Source of the DNA: Torymus aiolomorphi
Taxonomy: Eukaryota > Arthropoda > Insecta > Hymenoptera > Torymidae
DNA: 64,000 bases
NCBI GenBank assembly: GCA_036365515.1
Contig: CM070877.1
Location: forward strand, 55,464,475 to 55,528,474
Direction of reading: 5' to 3'
The notes under the pieces were generated by a model. That model had not been told where the DNA came from and did not search any database. It was given only the letters and a program-made list of their open reading frames with translations. This document shows positions 10,994-20,344 of the stretch, piece by piece (positions within the stretch are counted from its first letter, which is position 1; every line of letters begins with the position of its first letter). The position numbers and the translations under genes are program-made.

Positions 10994-12085
10994 ATGGCCC
11001 AATCATCGCAATTTGCGGAATCTGCGATACTCAATTGGGCCTATACACAGCCCGAAGAGGAAATAAACGAGGCCATGCAAGCCCTTGGTCTACAGCAGTC
11101 AGATCTGCAGTCAGTAAATATGCTGAAAGCGATCAAGTGGCTTATGGGGGATTGTAGTGCCGCCGATTTCGTGCCAGAGCCGCAGCTGTCGGAGCAGCAA
11201 GCGTTTGCTAAACGCGAGCGGTCTCGAAGGGCGTTCATCGACTTAACGTTGATGAACAAATCTGGGTCGACTATTATGGATCCCAATACTGACCCAGACC
11301 ACCCGCACCCGTTCATAACGCTCCTTGATGACCCGATAGTGATGCAGAAACTCTCGGAGTCTCGGAGGATGAACGCTCCACAACAAGCACATAATGCAGT
11401 TGTGGAGCCAGCGGAAGACGCAAACGGCCAGGAGGGTACCGGGACAGAGATATTGAGCTCTGCAGCATCCACCGGGATATCTTCAGCCGAAGCCGAGGGA
11501 CAGCTTCAACAGCAACAGCTCCAACAGCAACAACTGCAGCAGCAGCAAATGCAGCAGCAGCAAATGCAGCAACAGCAGTTGGAGAAGCAGCGACGGCAGC
11601 AACAGCAACAACAGCAGGAGCAGCAGCAGCGGCAGCAAGTGTTCCTGGAAGTGCAGCGCAGGCAACGACAATGCCAGCGCAACTACGAAGAAGAGTCGTT
11701 AGCACGAAATGGGCAGCACGGGTTCTGGCAGCAATCGCAAAACCCGCCGCAGTTGCAAAACCTGGAGTGGCTGCGACAGCGTGAGTCGCGAACCGCCGGG
11801 ATAGCAGTCGGAGACAGTATATTATCGGAGCAGCTACTGTCGGTGATTAAAACACTCGTCGAGGAGGTTGGAGAGCTTAAAGAAAATGTACGAATACTGC
11901 ATGGAGCTCGACATCCAACCTCAAGTACGCTCTTGGAGGGAGTTCAACCCCCAAGCATGGACCGTAGACGGGGATCACCGCATGTGAACTTCCAAGACAC
12001 GTTCACGTATGCGGAGTTTAACAGCAGCAGCCCAAGTCTCCAGTCCCCAACAGAGGCTAGGCTTTTCGTCCCAGCGCCAGACTAG
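10994..12085 (+). CDS. gag: Gypsy gag, N-terminal part with poly-Gln tract
   Basis: The open frame extends upstream to 10,883, but the ATG at 10,994 sits in a strong Kozak context (GACACCATGG) and is the better start, giving 363 residues. The protein has an acidic helical N-terminal region, then a tract of about 45 residues dominated by Gln with Met and Leu (roughly 11,505-11,640), then a region rich in charged residues. By position it is the amino-terminal Gag region. It overlaps the next gag frame (12,009-12,608), suggesting a frameshift, either programmed or decay. The long minus-strand frames over it are shadows of the CAG repeats. Confidence 0.65.
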   Translation: MAQSSQFAESAILNWAYTQPEEEINEAMQALGLQQSDLQSVNMLKAIKWLMGDCSAADFVPEPQLSEQQAFAKRERSRRAFIDLTLMNKSGSTIMDPNTDPDHPHPFITLLDDPIVMQKLSESRRMNAPQQAHNAVVEPAEDANGQEGTGTEILSSAASTGISSAEAEGQLQQQQLQQQQLQQQQMQQQQMQQQQLEKQRRQQQQQQQEQQQRQQVFLEVQRRQRQCQRNYEEESLARNGQHGFWQQSQNPPQLQNLEWLRQRESRTAGIAVGDSILSEQLLSVIKTLVEEVGELKENVRILHGARHPTSSTLLEGVQPPSMDRRRGSPHVNFQDTFTYAEFNSSSPSLQSPTEARLFVPAPD

Positions 12086-12608
12086 GAATGGTGCGACCCA
12101 GGACCCGTCTGAGAGGCATACGTATTTGCCTCAGCAGACGAACCGTGATGTGGGCCAGATAGTTCGAAAATGGCACATCAGGTTCTCAGGGTCCTTAAAG
12201 GAGCAGAGCGTCGAGTTATTCCTCACAAGAATAGAGGAATGCAGAACTCTAGCTAATCTGACACACGACGAGGTGCTTTCGTCGTTGTCAGAGCTCGAAA
12301 CTGGGGTAGCAGCCACCTGGTACCGGAGTAACTGCCACACATGGCGATCGTGGCCAGATTTCGTAGAAGCCATAACGCACATGTATGGCGGGGACAGGGG
12401 ACATCAGCAGCGCGTCATGGCGGGAATAAACGCGAGGGCTCAAGGCAGAAATGAACTTACGCGTGATTACGTGGTAAATCTACAAGCCATGATCCTAAAG
12501 TTGGTTCCGGTGCCTAGCATCGCTCAACAGTTAGACATGTTGCATCGGAACATGAAGAGGGCTCCTGGACCTGGCCCAGGAAACCGAATTAGTGCTCGCG
12601 GCAGATAA
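12009..12608 (+). CDS. gag: Gypsy gag capsid (Retrotrans_gag-like) segment
   Basis: The frame carries a typical Ty3/gypsy capsid block: a W-H-IRFSG start, SVELFLTRIEECR, then LSELETGVAATWYRS, W.DFVEAI, and a C-terminal stretch around RDYVVNLQAMILKL. This is the Gag capsid domain that assembles virus-like particles in the cytoplasm. It is one frame off the upstream gag segment and overlaps it by 77 bp; the usable part probably begins near 12,140. It ends in a stop at 12,606-12,608 and coding continues in another frame. Confidence 0.75.
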   Translation: MRSLTAAAQVSSPQQRLGFSSQRQTRNGATQDPSERHTYLPQQTNRDVGQIVRKWHIRFSGSLKEQSVELFLTRIEECRTLANLTHDEVLSSLSELETGVAATWYRSNCHTWRSWPDFVEAITHMYGGDRGHQQRVMAGINARAQGRNELTRDYVVNLQAMILKLVPVPSIAQQLDMLHRNMKRAPGPGPGNRISARGR

Positions 12609-13089
12609 GGTGTATCAATCGCCACCACCGCCCGAGCGCACGTACATGCCAGAATTTGCCTACGTGCCGACTGTGCCGCCCACGGATCAGCGGAAAAAGC
12701 AGAATCCAAGCGTGGCGGCGATAGGGCACCAAAAGCGCGAGCCTCGAGAGAGCCTCGAGGCTATGTTCCGTCGGGTCATGGCCGAATGCTTATCGGCCTT
12801 GACAAAGAAAAGCACCAACGAGAACAAGGGGCAAAAGCCTAGCCCGCCGCCGACCAGAAAACCTAAGAAGAAGGGTAACTGGGAAAATAGGCGGCGGGAG
12901 GGCGGGCAAATTACAAACCAGCCTAGTGGGGGCAGTAGCTCGACCCACCAGGCTAGGCCGCAAAGCCCAAGAAATAACGGACCTCCACAAAGACAAGAGT
13001 ACCGAAGGGAACCCGGATATGAGCAAAAGGGAGGCAACAAGCTCAATGCTGCCGGAAACCAACAGGGAAACGGCCAGGGGGGCAGGTAA
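12592..13089 (+). CDS. gag: Gypsy gag C-terminus, basic linker
   Basis: 165 residues rich in Pro, Lys, Arg, Gly and Gln (GNQQGNGQGGR at the end). No CCHC zinc knuckle is visible, so nucleic-acid binding is inferred only from the basic composition. The frame differs from the capsid segment and stops at 13,087-13,089, just before the protease. Confidence 0.5.
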   Translation: MLAADKVYQSPPPPERTYMPEFAYVPTVPPTDQRKKQNPSVAAIGHQKREPRESLEAMFRRVMAECLSALTKKSTNENKGQKPSPPPTRKPKKKGNWENRRREGGQITNQPSGGSSSTHQARPQSPRNNGPPQRQEYRREPGYEQKGGNKLNAAGNQQGNGQGGR

Positions 13090-13137
13090 ACACGACCACA
13101 TACCCGCCCCCAGCTCTCTCACCAGAGACCGTCTGGA

Positions 13138-13660
13138 GTGGAGAGCGAAGAAGTGCCCGGGATTCAACCGAATGAAGTCAACCAAGAAACTTGCTCGCGA
13201 TGGTGGCTTCAAGTAGGTGTAGCCGGTTACAGGCTACGGGCACTCTTCGATGCAGGAGCTTCCTGGACTGGGATGAATTCCATAGGCCTACAGCTCGCTA
13301 CGGCCTGTGGAAAAGAGTTTATCCCAGCCAGCGGCCTAACGGCAGGGTGGCAAACGGGCAAAGCATAGCAGTGGTTGGCTATCTGTATCTGCCCATGGTC
13401 GTGGCTGGCGTGTGCAAAGAAGTACGCGTCGCAATAATGCCAGATCTAGACACGGAGTGCTACTTGGGGATAAACTTCATTAAGAAGTTTAGCGCTGTCT
13501 TAGACCCCACAGATAACACGCTGCATCTCAAGGATGACGATGCAAGTGTAAAGTTAGAAGTAGCCGCCATAACCGCAAACAACACCGTGTCCGTATCAGC
13601 TATAGGGATGGCGGACCCAACAGAAGAACAGCGCAAAGAGGTAGAAGCTTTAGTAGCTCA
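13138..13660 (+). pseudogene. Gypsy aspartic protease, frameshifted
   Basis: The catalytic motif appears as LFDAGAS (a DTG-type site, here DAG) near 13,235-13,260 in the frame of 13,138-13,368. The flap and C-terminal half (VVAGVCKEVRVAIMPD, then CYLGINFIKKF, where LG-I-F is characteristic) are in the frame of 13,191-13,886, so at least one frameshift lies around 13,270-13,370. The retroviral-type protease cleaves Gag and Pol. It sits directly upstream of RT as expected. Confidence 0.7.
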
Positions 13661-13773
13661 GCTGATCGGTAGCAGCCTGGTACCACTAGGGTGTACTTCG
13701 TGGATCGAGCATACAATAGACATCGGATCTACAAGACCCATTAAACAGAAGTACTACCCTGTATCACAAACAG

Positions 13774-14436
13774 GTGGAGGAAATGCTAGTCGCGGGAATA
13801 ATAGAGCCCTCGACAAGTGGCTGGTCAAGTCCAGTTGTAATGGTACGCAAGTCCAACGGGAAGTTCCGTTTCTGCGTGGACTTTAAAAAAGTTAACGCAG
13901 CGTCAAGGCCAGACGCATACCCGTTACCATATATGGAAAGTATCTTGCGCAAACTGCAGAAAGCGCGATACATCTCCACGTTGGATTTAAGCAGTGCGTA
14001 CCGCCAGATACCACTTAGTCCGGAGTCCAAAGAGACTACGGCCATCACCGTGCCAGGCAAAGGGCTTTTCCAATTTACGAGAATGCCCTACGGTCTTTTG
14101 TATGCCGGAGCGTCCTTCCAGAGGCTGATTGACAAAGTCATCGGCCCCGAACTCGAACCTTTTGCTTACTTGTATCTCGACGATATAATAATAGTCACAG
14201 AGACATTCGAGGAGCATAAAGAGGTTCTAAAAAGAGTTCTGGACAGGATACAGGACGCGGGCGTCACAATAAATCGCAAGAAGAGCGTCTTCTGTCGCGA
14301 TGAGGTCCAATATCTCGGGGTCATAGTAAATAGAGATGGTTTTAAGCCAGACCCCGAGAAAATAAAGCCCATTATGGAGTATCCGGTACCGAAAAACCTC
14401 CGTCAGCTGAGACGCTTCTTAGGAATGGCCTCGTGA
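13774..14436 (+). pseudogene. pol: Gypsy reverse transcriptase domain
   Basis: RT motifs are in order: SGWSSPVVMVRKSNGKFRF (motifs 1-2), DLSSAYRQIPL (motif A, catalytic D), FTRMPYGLLYAGASFQ (motif B), YLYLDDIIIV (motif C with the YLDD active site), then YLGVIVNRDG and LRRFLGMAS. The 220-residue frame ends at a TGA (14,434-14,436) where the family has Trp (LGMAS-W-YR); coding continues in the same frame past it. N-terminal RT sequence is in another frame upstream. This polymerase would copy element RNA into DNA; the stop breaks it. Confidence 0.92.
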
Positions 14437-15138
14437 TATAGAAAGTTTTTATCGAACTTCGCCACAATTGCTGAACCACTGACCGAATTAACGAAAAAGG
14501 ATCGGAAATATGAGTGGTCAACGGCACAAGCAGAGGCCTTCCACAAGCTAAAAGCGCTAGTAGCTTCTGCACCGATTCTACACAGACCGGTACCTAACGC
14601 GCAGTTCGTGGTGCAAACTGACGCGAGTGATACAGGTCTGGGAGCGGTGCTATACCAAATAATTGATGGCAATGAAAGAGTCCTAGAGTTCGCGAGTCGA
14701 ACTCTGAGCGCAGCCGAGAGGAATTATAGCGTGACGGAACGAGAATGTTTAGCAATTCTCTGGGCAATTAAAAAGTTCCGTCCGTATATAGAGGCCTACG
14801 ACTTCAAGGTTATCACGGAGCATAGCAGCTTGAAGTGGCTCCGTGACCTCCAAAACCCGACCGGCAGGTTATCTAGGTGGGCTTTGGATCTGCAGAACCA
14901 CAGTTTCACGGTCGAACATCGAAAGGGCTCATTGAACAATGTCCCAGATGCCCTTTCACGGATGTTCGAGGAAGAAGAGCCAGCGGTCGCCGCGTTAGAG
15001 CTCGAGCGCGATACAGATGACCACTGGTACCTCAAGATCGTGAAAGAGGTTCAACAGAAGCCGCGAGACTTCCCCACGTTCAAGCTGGCGGGGGGGGGGG
15101 GGGGGACTGTACAACCCGAACAGGTACAACCCGAATGA
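14437..15138 (+). pseudogene. pol: Gypsy RNase H domain
   Basis: In frame with RT after the TGA. It carries FVVQTDASDTGLGAVLYQ (first catalytic Asp), LEFASRTLSAAERNYS, TERECLAILWAIKKFRPYI (catalytic Glu region) and a VPDALSRM end (final Asp), which is the Ty3/gypsy RNase H with its terminal A-D-x-LSR signature. It degrades the RNA of RNA/DNA hybrids. The frame enters a 16-G run at 15,090-15,105 and stops at 15,136-15,138; the integrase continues in another frame, so the G run, or an assembly error in it, is the probable cause. Confidence 0.9.
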
Positions 15139-16027
15139 AGTCATAGACGAATCTGTCGGCGACGTACTGAGAGAATGCCATGACTTTCCAACTGCTGGGC
15201 ACTTCGGCCGCGAGAAAACTCTAGAGAGAGTAAGGCGGAAGTATTATTGGTCACACATGTCTCGAGATGTGGCCAGATACGTGAACCAGTGTCAAATTTA
15301 CCAGCAGTGCAAAGTCGAACAGCGCGCTCCAGCAGGATTCATGGGACGTCGCATTACAGAACGTCCATGGCAAATCGTGGCCAGCGAAATTATGGGACCC
15401 CTCCCTAAAACCAAGCACGGCTACGAATACATTCTCATCTTCCAGGACCTGTTCACACCCTGAATCGAAGTAATTCCGATAAAAAGGGCAGATGGCAAAT
15501 CGGTGATAAAAGGGCTCAGCGAATGAGTATGTCTGCGGTTCGGAGACCCTGAGGGGTTTCTCTCCGATAATGGGACTGAATTTAAGAATGCACCCTTTGA
15601 GGCATTCTTAATGGAGAGAAACGTGCATCACCCGTTTACACCACCATATCACCCTCAAACCAATCCCGTCGAGCGTGTGAACCGAACGGTGAAGACCATG
15701 ATCATGACTTACGCTGAGGAGAATCACCGGTCCTGAGATGAGTATCTGAACGAGCTGGCGTTCGCGTACAATACGGCCGAACACAGCTCCACCAAAATAA
15801 GTCCTTCCGTGCTCATTTACGGCCGACAGCCTGACCCACCGAAGACACTAAGGCGGGAGGAAGACAGGTTAGCCGAAGAGCAAGGGCAGCAAGAGGCGAT
15901 AAATAATTGGGTGGCGCGCATGGACAACTTCCGGGAATTGCATGATCGGGCGGCGGCGCGCAAGCGGAGCAGGCGAGACAAGCCAAATATTATGACGCTC
16001 ATCGTCGACCTCCAGAATTCTGTCTAG
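15125..16027 (+). pseudogene. pol: Gypsy integrase (HHCC and DDE core), three in-frame TGA
   Basis: The zinc-binding HHCC region spans CHDFPTAGHFG to CQIYQQC (about 15,175-15,310). The catalytic core has PWQIVASEIMGP, where the first Asp of the usual W..D..GP is replaced by Glu; a second Asp in FLSDNGTEF; and the third acid in HPQTNPVERVNRT. Three TGA codons (15,461, 15,524, 15,734) interrupt the frame; at least two replace conserved Trp. The frame closes with TAG at 16,025-16,027. The integrase would insert the cDNA in the nucleus, but this copy is dead. Confidence 0.88.
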
Positions 16028-16059
16028 GCGATCGTGTATGGAGAGAGAATAAGGTACTA

Positions 16060-16560
16060 TCCTGAGCAGCTGAGGGAATTTCTGCCAAATTAGCCCCAAA
16101 GTACGCGGAGCCCTACACGATTGTGAATATTCTAGGCGAAAACACCTATGAGATCCAAGGTGAGGATGGTCGAACGATACGTCCCGTCCATGCACAGCAA
16201 CTCAAGCGATACGTCTCCGCAGAAGAGCCCAAGAACTACTTGGATAAAAGTAATCAAGAAGTAGCACAGTCGCTACCACCGAGGGACTCTTCAGCCGAAC
16301 ATAATGTGCCAGCGGGCAACAGAGTTAGCCAGGGAAATGTACAGCCTCGGGCGACGGCTAAGAGGCGCGGTCCACTTCGTAAGACCGCGCTATTAGTTAG
16401 GCCAGGAAAGCGTGCGGGCGACGGCCGACCTACGCGTGTGGTCGGTCAAACAGAGTCCAAGCGAGGTCCAGGGAGGCCAAAGGGCTCGAAGAAGAAGCCT
16501 TCACCTACTGCTGTCGGGCCAATTAGCCCCCGTCGAACCCGAGCGTCCAAAAAGCGCTAA
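16060..16560 (+). CDS. Gypsy integrase C-terminus with AT-hook-like tail
   Basis: After a frame change the GPY/F-like module appears (APKYAEPYTIVNILGENTYEI, where EPY replaces the usual GPY), followed by a long basic tail. The tail contains KRGPGRPKGSKKK, which matches the AT-hook core (R-GRP flanked by basic residues), at about 16,465-16,500. AT-hooks bind the minor groove of AT-rich DNA, so a role in target choice is possible but inferred. The frame ends at TAA 16,558-16,560. Confidence 0.7.
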
Positions 16561-16562
16561 CT

Positions 16563-16967
16563 GTGCCGTCCAAGAATTGTGCCGTCCGTACTAACCCGTG
16601 TTTGTCCTTGTTTTCCGATCCTCAGTCTCACCAATCTCCGGGGTCAATTTGCCTGTTGCAGGATATGCAGGGCCTGACTCCAGAAATAGCAGAGACGGCG
16701 AAGAAGGTGATTGCTGGATTAAACCAGTGCAACCCTGACCCCGCAGTCATTGACTTCCTGGAGCAGGTAGTGGAGGGCATAGACGCGGTGACACTGGCAC
16801 CACCGCCAGTGGAAGAGCCCTCCACACTTGTAATAGAGGAGATAGAGGCGCCGGAACCAAGAAGGGGACCTTCGGGACCAGCCGACAGGCGTTGGTCCGT
16901 CCCCGCTCCGGCGATCTCATCCTCCGAAGGAGCAGCGGGAGAAGAGCGGGGCTCGGCCAGAAGATGA
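16563..16967 (+). CDS. Short ORF after gypsy integrase, unknown
   Basis: 134 residues, rich in Glu, Pro and Ala (PPPVEEPSTLVIEEIEAPEP). There is no signal peptide, membrane segment or furin-type site, so it is not an envelope gene. It follows the integrase stop by 2 bp, has similar GC content and may be a 3' accessory ORF or part of a longer decayed reading frame. Confidence 0.35.
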   Translation: MPSKNCAVRTNPCLSLFSDPQSHQSPGSICLLQDMQGLTPEIAETAKKVIAGLNQCNPDPAVIDFLEQVVEGIDAVTLAPPPVEEPSTLVIEEIEAPEPRRGPSGPADRRWSVPAPAISSSEGAAGEERGSARR

Positions 16968-17149
16968 AGCATCAGTCGAGCCGATTGGTGCTGGCCGAGT
17001 TCCCGATGTTTTGGACAGTAGGTGAATTGTTATATTCGAGAATATGATTTTCGTAATTTAGAATTTCGAAATTTTGCACAATCTGCAGTAGCTTATATCG
17101 AAACCGAGCACGTCTATAGTTGACTTCACTTTTCAAGTGAGTGGTCTAA

Positions 17150-17487
17150 ACTTTGAACCCCCCCGCCACCCCCCCGTCATCATGATTTCCTTATATGCGT
17201 GAACCTCATATCCCCCGCCTACTTGGGTTTAAAAATTATTTAAGTAATCTTTTTACTTATTTTTTCATATCTACATGACTCTCTTATATGCGTGAACCTC
17301 ATACTCCCTGCTTACTTGGGTTTAAAAATTATTTAAATTATTGTTTGGCTTATTTCTTCATGTCTACATGACTCCCTTATATACGTGGACCTCACATCCC
17401 CCGCCTACTTGGGTTTAAAAATTATTTAAGTAATCTTTTTACTTATTTTTTCATATCTACATGACTCCCTTATATGCGAGGATCCTA
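17150..17487. repeat. 93-bp satellite, left of foldback element
   Basis: The unit landmark CCCGCCTACTTGGGTTTAAA recurs near 17,214, 17,307 and 17,400, with TCTACATGACTCCCTTATA in each. The same satellite in the same orientation resumes at 28,533, showing that the intervening 11 kb is an insertion. Confidence 0.85.
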
Positions 17488-17496
17488 TTTCCCACA

Positions 17497-20160
17497 ACGT
17501 CTATTAAGCTAGCAGATCACTTTTATGACCCGGGCTTATAAACAATACCATAATTTTCTGCTAGTTTTCTGCTAATTTTCCACGCCCACCCGGATTTTTC
17601 TGCTCCAGCCGTTTCCGAGAAACATGCGATCTGCTAGATTAATATTAAGCTAGCAGACCATTTTCGGGTATCTTGGCGAGTTTTTACCTTAGCCAATTCG
17701 GAGAGGGGACATATTTTGGTGCTAATTTTCTGCCGTATGATGCTGGGAGCCAAAAAACCCAAAATCCTTCGTACGTCCCAGAACTGGACATAGACCAAGA
17801 TTGATATTAAGCTAGCAGACCATTTTCGGGTATCTTGGCGAGTTTTTGCCTTAGCCAATTCGAAGAGGGGGCATACTTTGGTGCTAATTTTCTGCTGCAA
17901 GATACACGGCGCCAAAAGTACCAAAATCCTTCGTAGGTCCCAGAACTGGACATAGACCCAGATTGATATTAAGCTAGCAGACCATTTTCGGGTACCTTGC
18001 AATAGCGAATTCGGAGAGGCGGCATATTTTGGTGCTCATTTTCTACCGTAAGATGGTCGGAGCCAAAAATCCCAAAATCCTTCGGGGCCCCAGAATCGGA
18101 CATAGGCCCTTGGCTAAGAGAATCATTTTCTGCATAATCGGTTTCTAGCAAAAAAAAGTGAACAGTATTTTAGTTCTCATTTTATTCTAATTTTTTACGC
18201 CCACCCGGATTCTTCTGCTCCAACCGTTTCCGAGAAACATGCGATCTGCTAGCTTAATATTAAGCTAGCAGATCATTTGTCGGTATCGTGACGAGTTTCT
18301 GCATTAGCCAGTTTGGGAAGGGCGCATATTATGGTGCTACTTTTCGGCTGCAAGATGCTCGGAGTCAATAGTCCCAAAATCTTTCGTAGGTCCCAGAACT
18401 GGACATAGGCCCAGATTAATATTAAGCTAGCAGACCATTCTCGGGTATCTTGCGAGTGTTTGCAATAGCGAATTTGGAGAGGCGGTATATTTTGGTGCTA
18501 ATTTTCTGCTGTAAGATGGTCGGAGCCAAAAAACTCGAAACCCTTCGGGGGCCCAGAATTGGATATAGGCCCTTGGCTAAGAGAATATTTTCTGCATAAT
18601 CGGTCTCTAACCAAAAAAAAACTATCCCGTATTTTAGTCCTAATTTTCTGCTGATTTTCTACGCCCACCCGGATTTCTCTGCTCCAACCGTTTCCGAGAA
18701 ACACGCGATCTGCTAGCTTAATATTAAGGGGGCTAGACACCTTTTTTCTCTGAAATAAGAAGTCACATTTTAATACATAAATGTAAACTAATTATTTCAT
18801 ACTTCTTACATATAAAAGTGGGTATATTTACCTTACCTTAAAACTTTCTCCGATGGGCCTTTTATATGGTCCAGAACCATAGTCATCGATGAAACAAGTT
18901 TTTTCACTATCCGTAAGCTTTGAAATTTTCCTGTGGATGGATTGACTCCAGATTTGAACTAAATTACTCCTGAATAGTATAATTCTCATATGAGTGTAGG
19001 GATTTAGGATAAAATGTCGGAAAAAATTTTTACATCAGCAAAATTATGAAAAAATATAAAAAATTTTAAAAAATTAAAAAAAAAACTCTTGAAAAGCAGC
19101 ACAATTTTTTTTTCTCATTAGATCAAAAATCCCTACACTCATATGAGAATTATACTATTCAGGAGTAATTTAGTTCAAATCTGAAGTCAATCCATCCACA
19201 GGAAAATTTCAAAGCTTACGGATAGTGAAAAAACTTGTTTCATCGATGCCTATGGATCTGGACCATATAAAAGGCCCATTGGAGAAAGGTTTAAGGTAGG
19301 GTAAATATACCCTCTTTTATATGTAAAAAGTATTAAATAATTAGTTTACATTTATGTATTAAAATGTGACTTCTTATTTCAGAGAAAAAAGGTGTCTAGC
19401 CCCCTTAAGCTAGCAGACCCTTTGTCGGTATTTTGGCAAGTCTTTGCTTAGCCAATTCGAAGAGGGGGCATATTTTGGAGCTAATTCTCTGCTGCAAGAT
19501 TCTCGGAGCCAAAAGCCCCAACATCCTTCGTACGTCCCAGAACTGGAAATAGACCCAGATTGACGTTAAGCTAGCAGACCATTTTGGGGTATCTTGGCGA
19601 GTTTTTGTCTTAGCCAATTCGGAGAGGGGGCATATTTTGGTGCTAATGTTCTGCTGCAAGATACTCGCAGCCAAAAGTCCCAAAATCCTTCGTATGGCCC
19701 AGAACTGGACATAGACCCAGATTGATATTAAGCTAGCAGACCATCTCTAGCGACAAAAAAACTAACCAGAATTTTAGTGCTAATTTTCTGCTAATTTTTT
19801 ACGCCCACCCAGATTTTTCTGCTCCCGCCGTTTCCGAGAAACAGGCGATCTGCTAGCTTAATATTAAGCTAGCAGACCATTTGTCGGTATCGTGACGAGT
19901 TTTTGCCTTAGCCAATTTGGGAAGGGCGCATATTTTGGTGCTAATTTTCTGCTGCAAGACGCTCCGAATCAAAAGTCCCAGAATCTTTCGTAGGTCCCAA
20001 AGCTGGACATAGACCCGGATTGATATTAAGCTAGCAGACCATTTTCGGGTATCTTGCGAGTGTTTGCAATAGAGAATCGGAGAGACGACATATTTTGGTG
20101 CTACTTTTCTGCTGTAAGATGGTCGGAGTCAAAAATCCCAAAATCCTTCGGGGGCCAAGA
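17497..20160. repeat. Foldback left outer arm: tandem TIR-derived units
   Basis: Units of roughly 150-180 bp each start with AATATTAAGCTAGCAGACC, an internal copy of the terminus, followed by CATATTTTGGTGCTAATTTT, CCCAAAATCCTTCG and GAACTGGACATAGACC. Starts are visible near 17,640, 17,805, 17,970, 18,255, 18,420, 19,565, 19,725, 19,862 and 20,022. The array matches the reverse complement of 26,740-28,523. A MITE interrupts it at 18,728-19,404. Confidence 0.85.
18728..19404. mobile_element. TTAA-flanked palindromic MITE (677 bp), piggyBac-like target
   Basis: The element begins GGGGGCTAGACACC and ends GGTGTCTAGCCCC (one C fewer), with TTAA at 18,724-18,727 and 19,405-19,408. The two halves are complementary over about 300 bp each around an A/T-rich centre near 19,060, and differ by scattered mismatches. 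TTAA duplication is the hallmark of piggyBac-type transposition; no transposase is encoded. It inserted into an existing foldback arm unit. Confidence 0.85.
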
Positions 20161-20344
20161 ATTGATGAAGCTGAAGTTACCAGCCACACATTCTATCCGC
20201 CGGAAGACCCGAATGAAATAGTGGGTCAAAATGGGACATGTAAAAATTTCGCATTAAATATTGTTTACAAGCATGCGAGACACATATAAGTGATGACAAC
20301 CCATAGTAGCAATGATAAAATATATAAATCACAGTCAAAAAATT

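Larger units (their letters stand above)
10790..17000 (+). mobile_element. Decayed Ty3/gypsy LTR retrotransposon, internal region
   Basis: The domains run gag, aspartic protease, reverse transcriptase, RNase H, integrase (HHCC, DDE core, GPY-like C-terminus), the Ty3/gypsy order. Coding passes through all three frames with frameshifts and stops, so it is not active as it stands. I found no matching LTR pair: (TA)n and modules A/B lie to the left and the 93-bp satellite to the right. A 16-G run at 15,090-15,105 causes a frame change. Codon use is GC-richer than the surrounding satellites, which fits a more recent arrival. Confidence 0.85.

Noticed and set aside
11313..11705. Long minus-strand frames over the gypsy gag
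   Set aside because: They are Leu/Ala-rich antisense shadows of the CAG/poly-Gln tract.
14434..14436. TGA read as tryptophan (alternative code)
   Set aside because: Frameshifts and TAG/TAA stops occur in the same elements, so decay explains it better.
16563..16967. Envelope gene of an errantivirus-type gypsy
   Set aside because: No signal peptide, transmembrane segment or cleavage site.
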